Below, piece after piece: positions 1-12,584 of a stretch of 64,000 nt of DNA (positions within the stretch are counted from its first letter, which is position 1; every line of letters starts with the position of its first letter). The stretch lies in assembly GCF_030811215.1 (NCBI RefSeq), contig NZ_JAUSQM010000001.1, positions 2,790,001 through 2,854,000 of the forward strand, given 5' to 3'. The notes below the pieces were generated by a model, which did no database searches, was not told where the DNA came from, and worked only from the letters and a program-made list of their open reading frames with translations. Made by a program: the position numbers and the translations under genes. The DNA comes from Nocardioides massiliensis (GTDB taxonomy: Bacteria > Actinomycetota > Actinomycetes > Propionibacteriales > Nocardioidaceae).

Positions 1-799
1 GGGGGTCTTCGGTGGCGACGTCTCCCACCTCAACCTGCACAAGACCTTCTGCGTCCCCCACGGGGGAGGTGGACCGGGGGTCGGGCCGGTCGCGGTGGCA
101 GCGCACCTCGCGCCGTACCTCCCGACCCACGGCATGCACCCCGACCCGCAGCGACGCGTCGGGATCGGCCCGATCAGCGCGGCGCCCTACGGCTCGGCGG
201 GGATCCTGCCGATCTCGTGGGCCTACGTCCGCATGATGGGCGGCGAGGGCCTGACGCGCGCCACCGCCGTCGCCGTGCTCGCGGCCAACTACATCGCCCA
301 CCGGCTCGAGGAGCACTACCCGGTGCTCTACCGCGGTCACGGCGGACTCGTCGCCCACGAGTGCATCCTCGACCTGCGGGCGCTGACGAAGAGCAGCGGC
401 GTCACCGTGGAGGACGTGGCGAAGCGCCTGATCGACTACGGCTTCCACGCACCCACGATGAGCTTCCCGGTCTCCGGCACGCTCATGGTCGAGCCGACGG
501 AGTCCGAGGACCTCGCCGAGATCGACCGGTTCTGCGAGGCGATGATCGCGATCCGCCAGGAGATCGCCGTGGTCGAGGCGGGGGAGTGGCCGGCCGAGGA
601 GTCCCCGCTGCGCCATGCGCCCCACACCTCTGCCGTCGTCACCGGCGAGTGGGACCGTGGCTACGCGCGCCAGAGTGGCGGACTGCCGCTGGGGACCGAC
701 TCCGACAAGTACTGGCCGCCGGTCGGCCGGGTCGACCAGGCCTACGGCGATCGCAACCTCCAGTGCTCGTGCCCGCCGATCGAGGCCTTCGCCGAGTGA
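1..799 (+). CDS. gcvP: Glycine dehydrogenase (decarboxylating), P protein, C-terminal part
   Basis: The reading frame is open from base 2 and ends at TGA 797-799, so only the last ~265 residues are present. The frame begins at the pyridoxal-phosphate lysine segment (HLNLHKTF followed by a glycine-rich loop), which identifies the P protein of the glycine cleavage system. This enzyme decarboxylates glycine and transfers the aminomethyl group to the lipoyl H protein. The C-terminal domain continues with the usual [16 protein letters not shown] segment. The gene is truncated only by the window edge. Its TGA overlaps the GTG start of the next gene. Confidence 0.95.
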   Translation, partial: GVFGGDVSHLNLHKTFCVPHGGGGPGVGPVAVAAHLAPYLPTHGMHPDPQRRVGIGPISAAPYGSAGILPISWAYVRMMGGEGLTRATAVAVLAANYIAHRLEEHYPVLYRGHGGLVAHECILDLRALTKSSGVTVEDVAKRLIDYGFHAPTMSFPVSGTLMVEPTESEDLAEIDRFCEAMIAIRQEIAVVEAGEWPAEESPLRHAPHTSAVVTGEWDRGYARQSGGLPLGTDSDKYWPPVGRVDQAYGDRNLQCSCPPIEAFAE

Positions 800-2070
800 C
801 GCGCCCGGCGGTGGGTGAGCGCGCCCAGGCGCTGGTCGACCGGCTCCAGGCCGGTGGCCGGCTGCCGTCGCTCGTCCTCGGGGTGCTGCGCGACGGTGAG
901 CTCGCGTGGTCCGGTGGGGCCGGCGACCTGGTCGGTCCGGTCGAGCAGACGCGCTACCGGATCGGCTCGATCACCAAGACGCTGGTGGCGGTGGCGATCC
1001 TGCGCCTTCGCGACGCGGGCCTGCTCGACCTCGACGACCCGCTGCGCCGACACCTGGACGCGGCGGCGTACGGCGAGGTCACGGTGCGTCAGCTCCTGGC
1101 CCACACCGGCGGGCTGCAGAGCGAGCCCGTGGGGCCGTGGTGGGAGCGCTCGCCAGGCGTCGACCGTGACCGGCTGCTCGCCGCCAACGACGGCTCCGGC
1201 GCCGTCACCGCACCCGGCTCGTGGTTCCACTACTCCAACCTCGGCCACGCCCTGCTCGGCGCGGTGCTGGAGGAGGTGCGTGGTCGCGGATGGTGGGAGG
1301 TCGTCGCCGCCGAGGTCCTCGCGCCGCTGGGGATGGACACCACCAGCTATGACGCGTGCGCCCCGCACGCCCAGGGTTACAGCGTCGACCACTTCCTCGG
1401 TACGACGCTCGAGGAGCCCCATCACGCCACCGGGGCGATGGCACCGGCCGGCCAGGCCTGGAGCACCATCGCCGACCTCGCCCGCTGGGCGCGGTTCCTG
1501 TCCCTCGGGCATCCTGACGTGCTGGCCGAGACGACGCTCGCCGAGATGGCGCGTCGCCAGCCGCCGGCGCCGGCGTACGGGCTGGGGGTGCGGCTGCTCG
1601 ACGTCGACGGACGGACCTGGGTCGGCCACACCGGGTCGATGCCGGGCTTCCTCGCCTCCTGCTTCGTCGACCGGACGAACGGTGACGGGGTGGTGGCACT
1701 GGCCAACGCCACGATCGGGCTGCCGACCGCGGACCTGCCGCGGCTGCTGTGCGAGGACCCGGCCGCCGGGTCGTGTGAGCCCTGGCGTCCCACGACCGTC
1801 GTGCCGCCGCTCGTCGCGGAGCTGGCCGGCTTGTGGTTCTGGGGGACGACCGCCGTCGAGCTGCGCTGGAGCAACGACCGCCTCGAGCTGCGGACCCTGG
1901 CCAACGGCGTGCACTCCGACACGTTCGTCCTCGCCGAGGACGGAGCGGTCCGCGGGGTGGAGGGCTACCACCGCGGGGAGGTGCTCCAGGCCCACCGCGA
2001 CCCGACCGGCCGGGTCGAGCACCTCGAGTGCGCGACCTTCCGCTACACGCGTACGCCGTACGGTCGCTGA
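796..2070 (+). CDS. Serine hydrolase, class C beta-lactamase/DD-peptidase-like
   Basis: A 424-residue protein with the serine beta-lactamase/penicillin-binding fold signatures. It has SxxK at residues 58-61 (SITK), YSN at 146-148 and HTG at about 278-280 in place of KTG. Family members are DD-peptidases, esterases or beta-lactamase-like hydrolases, and the substrate cannot be inferred here. No signal peptide is visible from the chosen start. I chose GTG 796 because it overlaps the gcvP stop as GTGA and gives an ordinary family N-terminus. The frame is open further upstream, but that part is antisense-like read-through inside gcvP. Confidence 0.85.
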   Translation: MTRPAVGERAQALVDRLQAGGRLPSLVLGVLRDGELAWSGGAGDLVGPVEQTRYRIGSITKTLVAVAILRLRDAGLLDLDDPLRRHLDAAAYGEVTVRQLLAHTGGLQSEPVGPWWERSPGVDRDRLLAANDGSGAVTAPGSWFHYSNLGHALLGAVLEEVRGRGWWEVVAAEVLAPLGMDTTSYDACAPHAQGYSVDHFLGTTLEEPHHATGAMAPAGQAWSTIADLARWARFLSLGHPDVLAETTLAEMARRQPPAPAYGLGVRLLDVDGRTWVGHTGSMPGFLASCFVDRTNGDGVVALANATIGLPTADLPRLLCEDPAAGSCEPWRPTTVVPPLVAELAGLWFWGTTAVELRWSNDRLELRTLANGVHSDTFVLAEDGAVRGVEGYHRGEVLQAHRDPTGRVEHLECATFRYTRTPYGR

Positions 2071-2095
2071 CCCGGCTTGCTGAGGTTGGCCGGGC

Positions 2096-3471
2096 TCAGC
2101 GGGCCTGCGAGACGCTGGACATGTTGAAGTCGGGCACGCGCAGCGCCGGGGTCGCGGTCCGCGAGAAGTAGTCGCCCCACTCCCGCGAGAAGCTCAGCTC
2201 GGTCGCCGATGCCTGCGCGAACCTGTCGAGCAGGCTGATCGGGGACTCGTTGAACCGGAAGTTGTTGACCGCACCGGTGATCTCGCCGTTCTCGACCAGG
2301 TAGACGCCGTCACGGGTCAGCCCGGTGAGCAGCAGCGTCTGCGGGTCGACCTCGCGGATGTACCACAAGCAGGTCAGCAGCAGTCCGCGCTCGACGGCGG
2401 CGACGAGCTCCTCGGTGGTCCCGGCGCCACCGTCGACGTCGAGGACGAGGTTGTCGACGGCGAAGGTCGCTGGGGCGCCCGTGAGCGCAGCGGAAGCCCG
2501 GGTCTGCAGCAGCGACGACAGCCGGCCGTCGCGGATCCAGTCGGTGGCCTCGACCGCGAGCCCGTTGTCGAAGACCGAGCTCGCCGGCGACGAGGATGGC
2601 GCGATGACGAACGGCGCGGCCTCCAGCCCGGCGTACGCCGGGTCGGAGTGCAGCCGCACCGACTCCTTCGCGATGCGCTCCCCGATGCGGGTGCCGCCGC
2701 CGGGCTTGGAGTAGACGCTCTGCCCGTCGTGCGCGAGGCGGGCCGACGACTGCCAGTAGGCGTAGATCATCAGGTCCGCGACCGCGGTGGGCGGCAGGAT
2801 CGTGTCGTAGCGGCCGGCCGGGAGGTCGACCGAGCGTTGCGACCAGGCAAGACGCCGGGCGAGCTCGGCGTCGAGTGCGTGCGCGTCGACGTCGGCGAAG
2901 TCGCGCGTCGCCCCGCCCACCCACGCGCTCTGGGTCAGTGCCGCGTCCTTGCCGGTGCAGCCGTAGTGGCCGGTCGGCTGGACGTGGCGCAGGCGGAGGC
3001 CGGTGGAGGACCCGAGGTAGGTCGTCGTGACCTCGTGGTCGACGAAGCCGTAGAGAATCCGGCCCTCGGAGTGGGCCCGGCCGAACGCGTCGCCGAGAGC
3101 GGGAGCGAAGGCGTCGTACACGCCGATGGAGGTGGGCTCGGGTGCGTCGTCCCAGTCGGCGCTGGCGCGGTCACCGGCCAGCTCGGCCGCGTCGCTGGCC
3201 GGGGTCGCCGCAGCGGCCGCCGCGTCGGCGGACGACACCAGCTGCTCGAGCTGGTCGAGCGTCGACACGTTCCCGCTCACCGACGCGGAGCGCGCACCCT
3301 GGAAGGCGATGACCGTGACCTCGACGTCGTGCATGACGCCGTTGGTGGTGAGCGTGTTGTTGGCCCACCGCAGGTTGGCGCTCGTGGTGTCGGAGACGAT
3401 CACGACGGCGTCGTCGGAGCGGGTCGCCGCAAGCGCCTGCTCGACGAGGGTCTGGGGCGTCAGGGTCGCCA

Positions 3472-3472
<1 letters not shown>
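2096..3472 (-). CDS. TldE/PmbA-family metallopeptidase partner
   Basis: A 458-residue TldD/PmbA-family protein lacking the HExxGH zinc motif seen in the adjacent gene, as expected of the TldE (PmbA) subunit. In characterised systems TldD and TldE form a heterodimeric zinc protease that degrades unfolded peptides and trims modified peptide precursors. The start ATG at 3472-3470 overlaps the stop of the upstream tldD-like gene as ATGA, so the two are translationally coupled. The open frame extends further upstream but that part is a shadow of the tldD-like gene. Confidence 0.85.
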
Positions 3473-4998
<1,526 letters not shown>

Positions 4999-7900
4999 GC
5001 GGCGACATTACCCGGGAGCCGGAGCGGGTCTTCTCGACCCGGACCTGGACGGGGATCCGGGCCCGCATCTCGCTGACGTGGCTGACCACGCCGACGCTGC
5101 GGCCACCCGCGCGCAGCTCGTCGAGGCGGTCGAGGACATCGTCGAGGGTGTCGGCGTCGAGCATGCCGAAGCCCTCGTCGATGAAGAGCGTCTCCAGCTC
5201 GACCCCGCCGGTCTCCTGGGCGATGACGTCGGCCAGGCCGAGCGCCAAGGTGAGGGAGACGACGAAGGTCTCCCCACCCGACAGCGACGAGGGCGCCCGG
5301 GCGACGCCGGTCCACTGGTCGAGGACCTCCAGATCCAGGCCGGCGCGCGTACGACGCGATGCGGCACGGTCGGTGCGACGAAGCAGGAACCGCCGATCAC
5401 GCATCCGCGCCAGCCGGACGTTGGCCGCGTCGACGACCTGGTCGAGGCGGGTGGCAAGCACGTAGGCCGACAGGCGCATCTGGAGGCGGTTGTCGGCGCT
5501 CGTGCCACGCACGAGACGGGTGAGCCCATCTGCGTGCTGGTGCTCAGCCGCGGCGGGCAGCCAGTCGGTGATCGCGTCGTCGAGCCGTGCGGCCAGCTGC
5601 TGGGCGGCCTGCCACCGGTCGGCGGCGGTCGCGTGGACGCGCTCCGCCTGCTGGGCGGCCTCCTCCGCCGCGAGGACGGTGCTGCGTGCCTCGGCGAGCC
5701 GGAGGGCCGCCGTCGCCGCGTCACCGGGGTCGGGCGACGTGAGCTCGTCGGGGGGTGGCTCGCGCAGGACGGCCGCGGCCTCGGCGGCCATGTCCTCGAC
5801 CGCCTGCACCCGTGCCCGGAGGTCGCGGGCCTGGTCATCCGTCAGCAGCGCCGCTCGCGCCGCATCCGCATCGGCGAAGCCGGCCTCGGCGAGCGGATCG
5901 GCGAGGAGCGCGGCCGTGCGCTCGTGGGCCGTGACCGCCGCCTGTGCCGAGCGCAGGGCATCGATGCGCGTGCGGGTGCGACCGAGCACGCCGCCGACCC
6001 GCTGCTGCTCGGCACGCAGCGCGCCGGCCAGGTCGAGAAGGCTGCCGTCCGGGTCCCTGCCCGTATCGCCCTGCAGCAGGCTGCCGAGCCGGGAGCGCGC
6101 CTCGGCGGCCTCGGCGGCGGCGCGTGCGGCGACGGCGCGGTGTTGCTCGACCTGCGCGATGAGCTCGCTGCGGCGGGTGCGGGTCGTCGTGAGTCGGGTC
6201 GTGATGCGCTCCGCCTCGGCCCGCAGCTGCGGCAGCGACGCCCGGATCGCCTCGACGGACGCGAGCTCGCGGCGTAGGCCCTCCAGCGCCTCGTCAGCGC
6301 CCTCGGGCGAGATGCCCCCCGCAGCGAGACGGGCAGCGGTGAGAGCGGCCGCGGTCTCGTCGTACGCCTCGCGAGCGTGGCCCAGCGCGGCACTGGTGCG
6401 CTCGCGGGCCTCCTCGGCAGCCTCGTGGTCGTCTGCGCCCACGTGTCCGTCGGGGGCCGGTTGCGCCGGCTCGGGGTGGGTGGTGCTCCCGCACACAGCG
6501 CAGGGAGCGTCGTCGGTGAGCGCGGAGGCGAGCTCTGCGGCCATGCCGCGCAGGCGGGCCTCGACGACGGCCCGCAGGTGGTCCAGCGCGGCCAGGTCGG
6601 TTTCCTGCGCGCGGCGTACGCGCTCGCCCGCAGCCTCGTGGGCGGCGTGCAGCTCGGGCACGGCGCGGGCCGCGGCCGCGGCTCGCTCCGCGGCGGCGAC
6701 CCCCTCGGCCAACCGGGGCGCCTCGGCCACGGCCCCCTCGGCCTCGCGCACCGCGCGCTCGGCGTCGGCGATCAGCGCCGGGAGCTCCGCACACTGCTCC
6801 TCGACGTCGGCGAGCTCTGCGCGCAGGTCGATCAGGACGCTGGCGGCCTCAGCTGCCTGCTCCTCCGTGGACTCGATCTCGGCCGCGACGGGCACGGCTG
6901 CGTCGAGCACCGAGAGGCGCGAGGTGAGGGCCTCGCACTCCGCCTCGGCTGCGGCCAGCTGCGACGCCAGCTCCGAGGCCGGCGTCTGGGCCGCGGTGAG
7001 CGCAGCGACGAGCTCGGTGGACGTGAGGGCGTGGTCATCCAGCAGGGGACGCAGCGCCCGAGCAGCGGCGTGGGCGGCCAGCTGCCGGTGTGCTTCCTCG
7101 AGCGCGTCCTGGCCGGCAGCGGCCTCCCGCGCACGGGTGGCGGCGGCCTCGCGTCGCGACCACCACGAGGCCCACGTGTCAGCCTCCTCGCGCCCACGGC
7201 GGGTGTCTGCGAGACGCGCGCGTGCCTGGTCGACGTCGGCGGTCGAACGGGTGTGTCCGTCGCGCAGCCCTGCACACACGTCGCTCGCCCAGTCCCGCCA
7301 CGTCTGCGCCGTCTCCGCCGTCAGCGCTGACGTGGGGGTCGCGGGTGGGGCGACGCCGGCGCGGTCGGCGAGGCTGTGCAGCCGCACCTCGGCCTCGGCC
7401 CGCAGCTGTGCAGCCCGGCGCGCGACGACGCGACTGTGGTCGGCGATCCACTCCTCGATCGCGCCGAAGCGCTGGGTGCCGAAGAGCTTGGTCAGCACGG
7501 TCTGACGCTCCTCGCTGTCGGCGAGGAGGAACTGCTGGAACCGACCCTGCGGGAGCATCGCCACCTGCTGGAACTGGCTCGCGGTCATCCCGAGCAGCAG
7601 CCCGATCTCGTGACCGACCTCCTGGGCGCGCGAGGACACATGATGCTCCTCGCTGCCGCGCAGCTCGGTCAGGGAGACCGAGGCGCGCTCGACGGTCGTC
7701 CCCTCGCCCCGGCGCTTCGGCCGCTCCCACTCCGCCGTACGCCGCAACCGTAGGCGGCGCCCCCGGACGGTCAGCTCGAGCTCGACGACCGGGGCGAGGC
7801 CGGGCTTGGCGTGCTGTGAGCGCAGCGTGCGCTCATCGCGCACCCCGGGCACCTGGCCGTAGAGGGCGAAGCACACCGCGTCGAGCAGGCTGGTCTTGCC

Positions 7901-8016
7901 TGCACCCGTGGGGCCGGAGAGCAGGAACAGTCCGGCGTCGTGGAGCGCGTCGAAGTCGACCTCCTCGTGGCCACCGAACGGACCGAACGCCTGGACGCCG
8001 AGATGGTGCAGTCGCA

Positions 8017-9219
8017 TCAGCCGGCCACCCGGTCGGCGCCGGCGCCGGGGATCGGGTCGGCGTCGTCGGCGATGCGGCAGGAGTCGCAGGCGAGCTGGAG
8101 CAACAGCTCCTCCTCGGTGGTGGCCTCGAGGTCGCGGACCTCCTGCACGAACCCGAGGGCGATGTCGAGGTCGCTGCGGCCGGTCACGCGTGGGGTCACG
8201 AGCCCAGCACGGGGCCGACGCCCCTCGGGCTGGAAGTCGAGGACGACCGCGTGCGGGAAGCGGGCCCGCAGCCGCTGCATGGCGTGGTCGGGACGCAGCG
8301 GGTCGGTGAGGATCGCCTGGACCCAGGAATCCTCGTGGACGGTCAGGGTCGCGTCGGTGAGGAGCTCCTCGAGTCGTCCGCGCAGCGTGACCAGGGCACG
8401 CGGCACGGGCGCCGGGAGGAACGCGGTCCGCGCAGGCGTGCCCGGCGCGCCGAGGTCGACGATCCAGGACCCCTTCACCTGGCTGGTCTCGGAGAACGAG
8501 TAGGCCAGCGGGGCGCCGGAGTAGCGCAGGTGGTCGCCGAGCACGTGGGGGGAGTGCAGGTGGCCGAGGGCGACGTAGTCGATGTCGTCGAACAGCGCCG
8601 CGGGCGCCACCTGGACCCCACCGACCGACAGGTCGCGCTCGCTGTCGCTAGACAGCTCCTCGGGCCGATCTTCGACGCGTGCGACGAAGGCGTGGGCGAG
8701 GACGATGCTGCGGGTGCCGGAGCGCGCGGCGAGGTCACTGCGCACGCGCTGCATCGCCGCACCCAGCGCCGCTTCATGACTCCGGGCGGGGAGGTCCCAC
8801 GCCGCCCGGACGGCATCGGGCTCGAGGTAGGGCAGACCGTGGACCGCGACCGGGCCGTGGGCGTCCTCGAGCAGGACGGGGGCGCCGACGTCCTGCCAGC
8901 GGGTGCGGAAGTGGACGCCGGCGGCATCGGCGAGCGCGGCGTTGGCGCCCAGGCGTGCGGGGGAGTCGTGGTTGCCGCTGGTGACCACCAGGCGGGCACC
9001 GGTCGCGGCGAGCCGGGCGAACGCCTCGCTGGCGAGCTCGACGGCGTCGACGGGCGGAAGCGCGCGATCGAAGATGTCACCGGCGACGAGCACGGCGTCG
9101 ATCTGCTCCTCGCGCACCGTCGCGACCAGGTGGTCGACGAAGGCGGCCTGCGCGTCGAGCAGGCCCTGCTGATGGAACGACCGGCCGAGGTGCCAGTCGG
9201 AGGTGTGGAGCAACCGCAT
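8017..9219 (-). CDS. sbcD: SbcD/Mre11-type exonuclease subunit
   Basis: A 400-residue calcineurin-like phosphoesterase with the metal-binding motifs of the Mre11/SbcD nuclease in order: DWHLGR near the N-terminus, GDIFDR, GNHDS, and GHLHSPH. It supplies the Mn-dependent nuclease active site of the SbcCD complex. It is the first gene of the leftward sbcD-sbcC-tldD-tldE run. The ATG at 9219 gives the usual family N-terminus (MRLLHTSDWHLG). Confidence 0.95.
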   Translation of the reverse strand: MRLLHTSDWHLGRSFHQQGLLDAQAAFVDHLVATVREEQIDAVLVAGDIFDRALPPVDAVELASEAFARLAATGARLVVTSGNHDSPARLGANAALADAAGVHFRTRWQDVGAPVLLEDAHGPVAVHGLPYLEPDAVRAAWDLPARSHEAALGAAMQRVRSDLAARSGTRSIVLAHAFVARVEDRPEELSSDSERDLSVGGVQVAPAALFDDIDYVALGHLHSPHVLGDHLRYSGAPLAYSFSETSQVKGSWIVDLGAPGTPARTAFLPAPVPRALVTLRGRLEELLTDATLTVHEDSWVQAILTDPLRPDHAMQRLRARFPHAVVLDFQPEGRRPRAGLVTPRVTGRSDLDIALGFVQEVRDLEATTEEELLLQLACDSCRIADDADPIPGAGADRVAG

Positions 9220-9254
9220 GCTGCGACCCTAGGAGCCGGTACCGACAAGACCGG

Positions 9255-10124
9255 TCAGGACGCGCTGGTGACCCGCTCCGGGACGGTGTAGACCACGCCA
9301 CGCTGCTCGCGCAGGAATCCCACGACGGTCAGCCCGGCACGCTCGGCGAGCTCGAGCGCGAGGCTGCTGGGCGCCCCCACCCCGGCGAGGACGCCGACCC
9401 CGGCGGCGGCCGCCTTCTGGGCGAGCTCGAACCCGATCCGCCCGCTCACGACCAGCACGGGAAGGCCGGTCTCCGCAGCTCCCAGCAGGCGGGCGCCCAC
9501 GACCTTGTCGACGGCGTTGTGACGCCCGACGTCCTCGCGGATCACCGCCGGCTCGCCCTCGGCGGTGAACAGCCCGGCGCCGTGGAGGCCGCCTGTGCGA
9601 CCGAACACGCGCTGCCCGTCGCGGAGCCGGTCGGGCAGGCTACCGAGCAGTGTCGCGTCGATGCGCAACGACGGGTGGGTGGGCTCCGCGCGCAAGTGCA
9701 CGCCGAGCGCGTCGCTGACGGAGTCCTTGCCGCACACCCCGCAGGCCGCCGCCCCGGCGGTCGGGCCGGCGTACCGGGGCGCGGGCTCGCGCAGCGGTGG
9801 GGCGTTCAACGCGACGGTGACGACGTTGAACTCCTCCTCCGGCGACAGGTCGGCGTCGGTGCAGTAGGCGACCGACGCCAGGTGCTCGGGGGTGAGGACG
9901 CCCTCGGCGTACAGGAAGCCCACGGCGAGCTCGAAGTCGTGCCCGGGGGTCCGCATCGTGACGCCGACGCGGCGCGCCGGTGCTCCGGGCCACGTGAGCC
10001 GGATCTCCAGGGGCTCCTCGGTGACCACCCGGTCCTCGCGGGTACGTCGTCGCGTGGGCGAGGTGGCAGTCTGGATCTCCACCACGCGCACCCTCACCGA
10101 GGGACCGGGACGACGTGGCAGCAT
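9255..10124 (-). CDS. fdhD: FdhD formate dehydrogenase accessory sulfurtransferase
   Basis: A 289-residue FdhD-family protein. Family members pass sulfur from a cysteine desulfurase to the bis-MGD cofactor of formate dehydrogenases, using a CxxC motif that is present here at C128 and C131 (ACGVCGKDS). Other family blocks visible are the RTPGHDFELAVGFL segment (about residues 58-71) and the late ETGLPVLVVSGRIGFE region. No formate dehydrogenase gene is in the window, so its client lies elsewhere. The start is only about 20 bp from the divergent PAP2 gene. Confidence 0.93.
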   Translation of the reverse strand: MLPRRPGPSVRVRVVEIQTATSPTRRRTREDRVVTEEPLEIRLTWPGAPARRVGVTMRTPGHDFELAVGFLYAEGVLTPEHLASVAYCTDADLSPEEEFNVVTVALNAPPLREPAPRYAGPTAGAAACGVCGKDSVSDALGVHLRAEPTHPSLRIDATLLGSLPDRLRDGQRVFGRTGGLHGAGLFTAEGEPAVIREDVGRHNAVDKVVGARLLGAAETGLPVLVVSGRIGFELAQKAAAAGVGVLAGVGAPSSLALELAERAGLTVVGFLREQRGVVYTVPERVTSAS

Positions 10125-10144
10125 CGACTCAGTCTAGGAGGACC

Positions 10145-10840
10145 GTGCGAACGAGCGGGCGTACCGCGCTGCGCCCACGCCGGGGCCAACGCTGGGGCCA
10201 ACGGGTGGCGAGCGACGAGTGGAGCACCGAGGTCAGCTCCGGCTACGCGTTGGCCGGGTTCCTCACGCTGGTGCTGGTGGCGTTCACGCTCCTCGCCATG
10301 GGACCGATGACCCGGATCGACGTCTACTTCAACCTCGACCCCGCCCCCGGCCGGTGGCGCCCCCTGCTCACGGTCCTGGACCGCATCGGCCAGCGGGCCG
10401 TCTGCCTGCCGATCCTCGCGGTGGTCGCGGTGTACGTCGCGCGCCGGGCCGGGACGTGGCGGCCCGTGCTGGTCGCGGCCGGGGGCGTGGTGGCGCTCAA
10501 CCTGGTCGTGCTCGTGCTCAAGCTGGCCTTCGGCCGGTCCTTCCCGCTCACCGCGGACCCGTCGTTCTTCACCGGGGGCATGGCCTACCCGTCCGGTCAC
10601 GGCGCCAACGTGCTCTTCGTCTACGGCCTGGTGCCCTACCTGCTCGCGCGCTACCTCGGCCCGCGGCGCGGGCGCGACGCGCTGCTGTGGGCCGGCGTCG
10701 CCGTGCTGTCGACGGTCATGGTGGTGGTCTCGCTGACCCTCAACTGGCACTGGTTCGCCGACCTCGTGGCCGGTCTCCTCGTCGGTGCGATCGTGCTCCA
10801 GCTGGTCGAGGCGGTCGACCGGTCCACCGCGCCGATATAG
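10145..10840 (+). CDS. PAP2-family phosphatase, integral membrane
   Basis: A ~231-residue membrane protein with the three PAP2 phosphatase motifs: a K-x(4)-R variant (KLAFGRSFP), PSGH, and a late NWHWFAD carrying the catalytic His and Asp. Several hydrophobic segments flank them. Related enzymes dephosphorylate phosphatidic acid, undecaprenyl pyrophosphate or similar lipids, and the exact substrate is open. I chose GTG 10145 because AGGAGG lies at 10136-10141, although the 3-nt spacing is short. The frame is also open from ATG 10115, which would overlap fdhD. Confidence 0.85.
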   Translation: MRTSGRTALRPRRGQRWGQRVASDEWSTEVSSGYALAGFLTLVLVAFTLLAMGPMTRIDVYFNLDPAPGRWRPLLTVLDRIGQRAVCLPILAVVAVYVARRAGTWRPVLVAAGGVVALNLVVLVLKLAFGRSFPLTADPSFFTGGMAYPSGHGANVLFVYGLVPYLLARYLGPRRGRDALLWAGVAVLSTVMVVVSLTLNWHWFADLVAGLLVGAIVLQLVEAVDRSTAPI

Positions 10841-10844
10841 CCCC

Positions 10845-11867
10845 TCAGCCCAAGCGGACGAGCATCTTCCCGATGTTGTCGCCGCGGCCCAGCCCGAGGA
10901 AGGCGTCGATCGCGTTGTCGAGGCCGTCGACGAAGGTCTCCGGCGTGTGCAGGCGCCCCTCGGCAAGCCACGCGGTGGCACGCTCGAGGTACTCCTTGTT
11001 GGCGTCGGGGTGGTCGGTGACGATGAACCCGCGCAGCTCGAGGCGGCGCTGCACCGCGAGGAAGAGGTTGCGCGGGCCGGGCTCCGGCGAGGTCAGGTCG
11101 TACTGCGAGATCGCTCCGCACAGCGCCAGGCGGCCGAAGTCGCGCATGTGGGTCAGCGCGGCCTCGAGGTGGGAGCCGCCGACGTTGTCGAAGTAGACGT
11201 CGATGCCGTCGCCGAAGGCGTCGCGCAGCTGGTGGCTGAGCGAGCCGTCCTTGTAGTTGAAGCCGTGGTCGAACCCGAGCTGGTCGGTGAGCAGCGCGAC
11301 CTTCTCCTCGGACCCGGCCGACCCGACGACCTGCGCCGCGCCGAGGTTACGCGCGATCTGGCCGACGAGGCTGCCCACCGCGCCGGCGGCGCCCGAGACA
11401 TAGACCCGCTCGCCCTCCTGCAGACGGGCGATACGGGTGAGGCCGACGTACGCCGTGAGGCCCGGCATGCCCAGGACCCCGAGGTACGCCGAGGCCGGCG
11501 CGCGCTCGGTGCCGACCGGCCGGAACGACCGCGGCGCGAGCACGGCGTGCTCGCGCCAGCCCAGGCCGTGCACGACGTGATCGCCGGGTGAGACGCGCGG
11601 GTCGGCGCTGGCGAGGACCTCACCGACAGCCCCGCCCTCCAGCGGCGCGTCGAGGGCGTAGGGCTCGACATAGGAGCGGGCGTCGTTCATGCGGCCGCGC
11701 ATGTAGGGGTCGACCGACATCACGACGTTGCGGACGAGGACCTCGCCCTCGCCGAGCTCCGCGGGCAGCGGTGCCTCCACCATCCGGAAGTTGTCGGGGG
11801 TCGGCACTCCCTGGGGGCGGGAGGCCAGGTGGATCTCGCGGGTGGACGTGGGCGTGGACGTGCTCAT
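10845..11867 (-). CDS. NADP-dependent medium-chain oxidoreductase (CurA/leukotriene B4 12-hydroxydehydrogenase type)
   Basis: A 340-residue zinc-free MDR-superfamily reductase. The N-terminal catalytic domain carries the family block SVDPYMRGRMND, and the Rossmann domain has the glycine-rich SGAAGAVGSLVGQ loop. Relatives reduce alpha,beta-unsaturated carbonyls with NADPH. ATG 11867 overlaps the stop of the upstream flavin-reductase-like gene (ATGA), so the two are coupled. It converges on the PAP2 gene with only 4 bp between them. Confidence 0.9.
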   Translation of the reverse strand: MSTSTPTSTREIHLASRPQGVPTPDNFRMVEAPLPAELGEGEVLVRNVVMSVDPYMRGRMNDARSYVEPYALDAPLEGGAVGEVLASADPRVSPGDHVVHGLGWREHAVLAPRSFRPVGTERAPASAYLGVLGMPGLTAYVGLTRIARLQEGERVYVSGAAGAVGSLVGQIARNLGAAQVVGSAGSEEKVALLTDQLGFDHGFNYKDGSLSHQLRDAFGDGIDVYFDNVGGSHLEAALTHMRDFGRLALCGAISQYDLTSPEPGPRNLFLAVQRRLELRGFIVTDHPDANKEYLERATAWLAEGRLHTPETFVDGLDNAIDAFLGLGRGDNIGKMLVRLG

Positions 11868-12481
11868 CGGGTGATGTCCTCCGGGCGTTGGGGGCGGGTG
11901 ATGGCGACGACCGAGGGGGGCAGGCCCCACTCGTCGCCACCGAGTCGGCTGAGGGGACGCAGGCGTTCGATCAGGGGATAGCCGTGGGGGCCGAGGGTGT
12001 CGTCGCGGGCGCCGATGAGGACGACCCGGGCGACGACGAGCGTGGTGTCGCCCAGCTCCTGGGTCGAGTGCAACCGGCACTCGAGTGCCACCGGTGCGGA
12101 GGCGACCCGCTGGGGTGCGACGCGGACGCTGGGGGTCATGGCGATGTCGAGCGCCGCCGCCTCGTCGACGTCGGCGGGGAAGCGCGCCGAGGTCGCGTTG
12201 ATCGCCGCGAGGTCGGGCTCGGAGGCGAGGTTGACCACCAGCTCGCCGGTCGCCTCGATGTTGCTCAGCGTGTCCTTGCGGGTGACGGAGGCGAACGCGA
12301 TCATCGCCGGGTTCGCGCACGCGACGGTGAAGAACGAGTGCGGTGCCAGGTTCGGCACGCCGTCGGCCGACAGCGTCGAGATCCAGGCGATCGGCCGGGG
12401 CACGACGACGGAGTTCAACCAGCGGTAGCCGTTGACGCCCTCGTCGTCGGGGTCGAGGGTGCTCCAGCTGTCGGTCGGCAT
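11864..12481 (-). CDS. Flavin reductase-like FMN-binding protein
   Basis: A 205-residue protein of the split-barrel flavin reductase domain family (NtaB/DIM6 type). The typical core is visible: VVPRPIAWISTLSADG, then LAPHSFFTVACANPAMIAF and a NIEATGELVVNL segment. Such proteins bind FMN and either reduce flavin or remain functionally uncharacterised. It is coupled to the downstream MDR reductase. ATG 12481 gives the family N-terminus. The frame is open far upstream, but that part is antisense to the SDR gene. Confidence 0.87.
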   Translation of the reverse strand: MPTDSWSTLDPDDEGVNGYRWLNSVVVPRPIAWISTLSADGVPNLAPHSFFTVACANPAMIAFASVTRKDTLSNIEATGELVVNLASEPDLAAINATSARFPADVDEAAALDIAMTPSVRVAPQRVASAPVALECRLHSTQELGDTTLVVARVVLIGARDDTLGPHGYPLIERLRPLSRLGGDEWGLPPSVVAITRPQRPEDITR

Positions 12482-12584
12482 GCTGCTCAACCTACGTGCC
12501 GGACGAGGCCTGCAGGAGCCGGGCGCGTAGCCACAACCGGGCGGGGTCCTCATGGGTGCGGGCTCCCGCGGGCAGGATGGGGAC

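Noticed and set aside
742-2022. A 426-codon minus-strand ORF opposite the serine hydrolase
   Set aside because: It is the antisense of a gene with clear SxxK, YSN and HTG motifs and has low-complexity composition.
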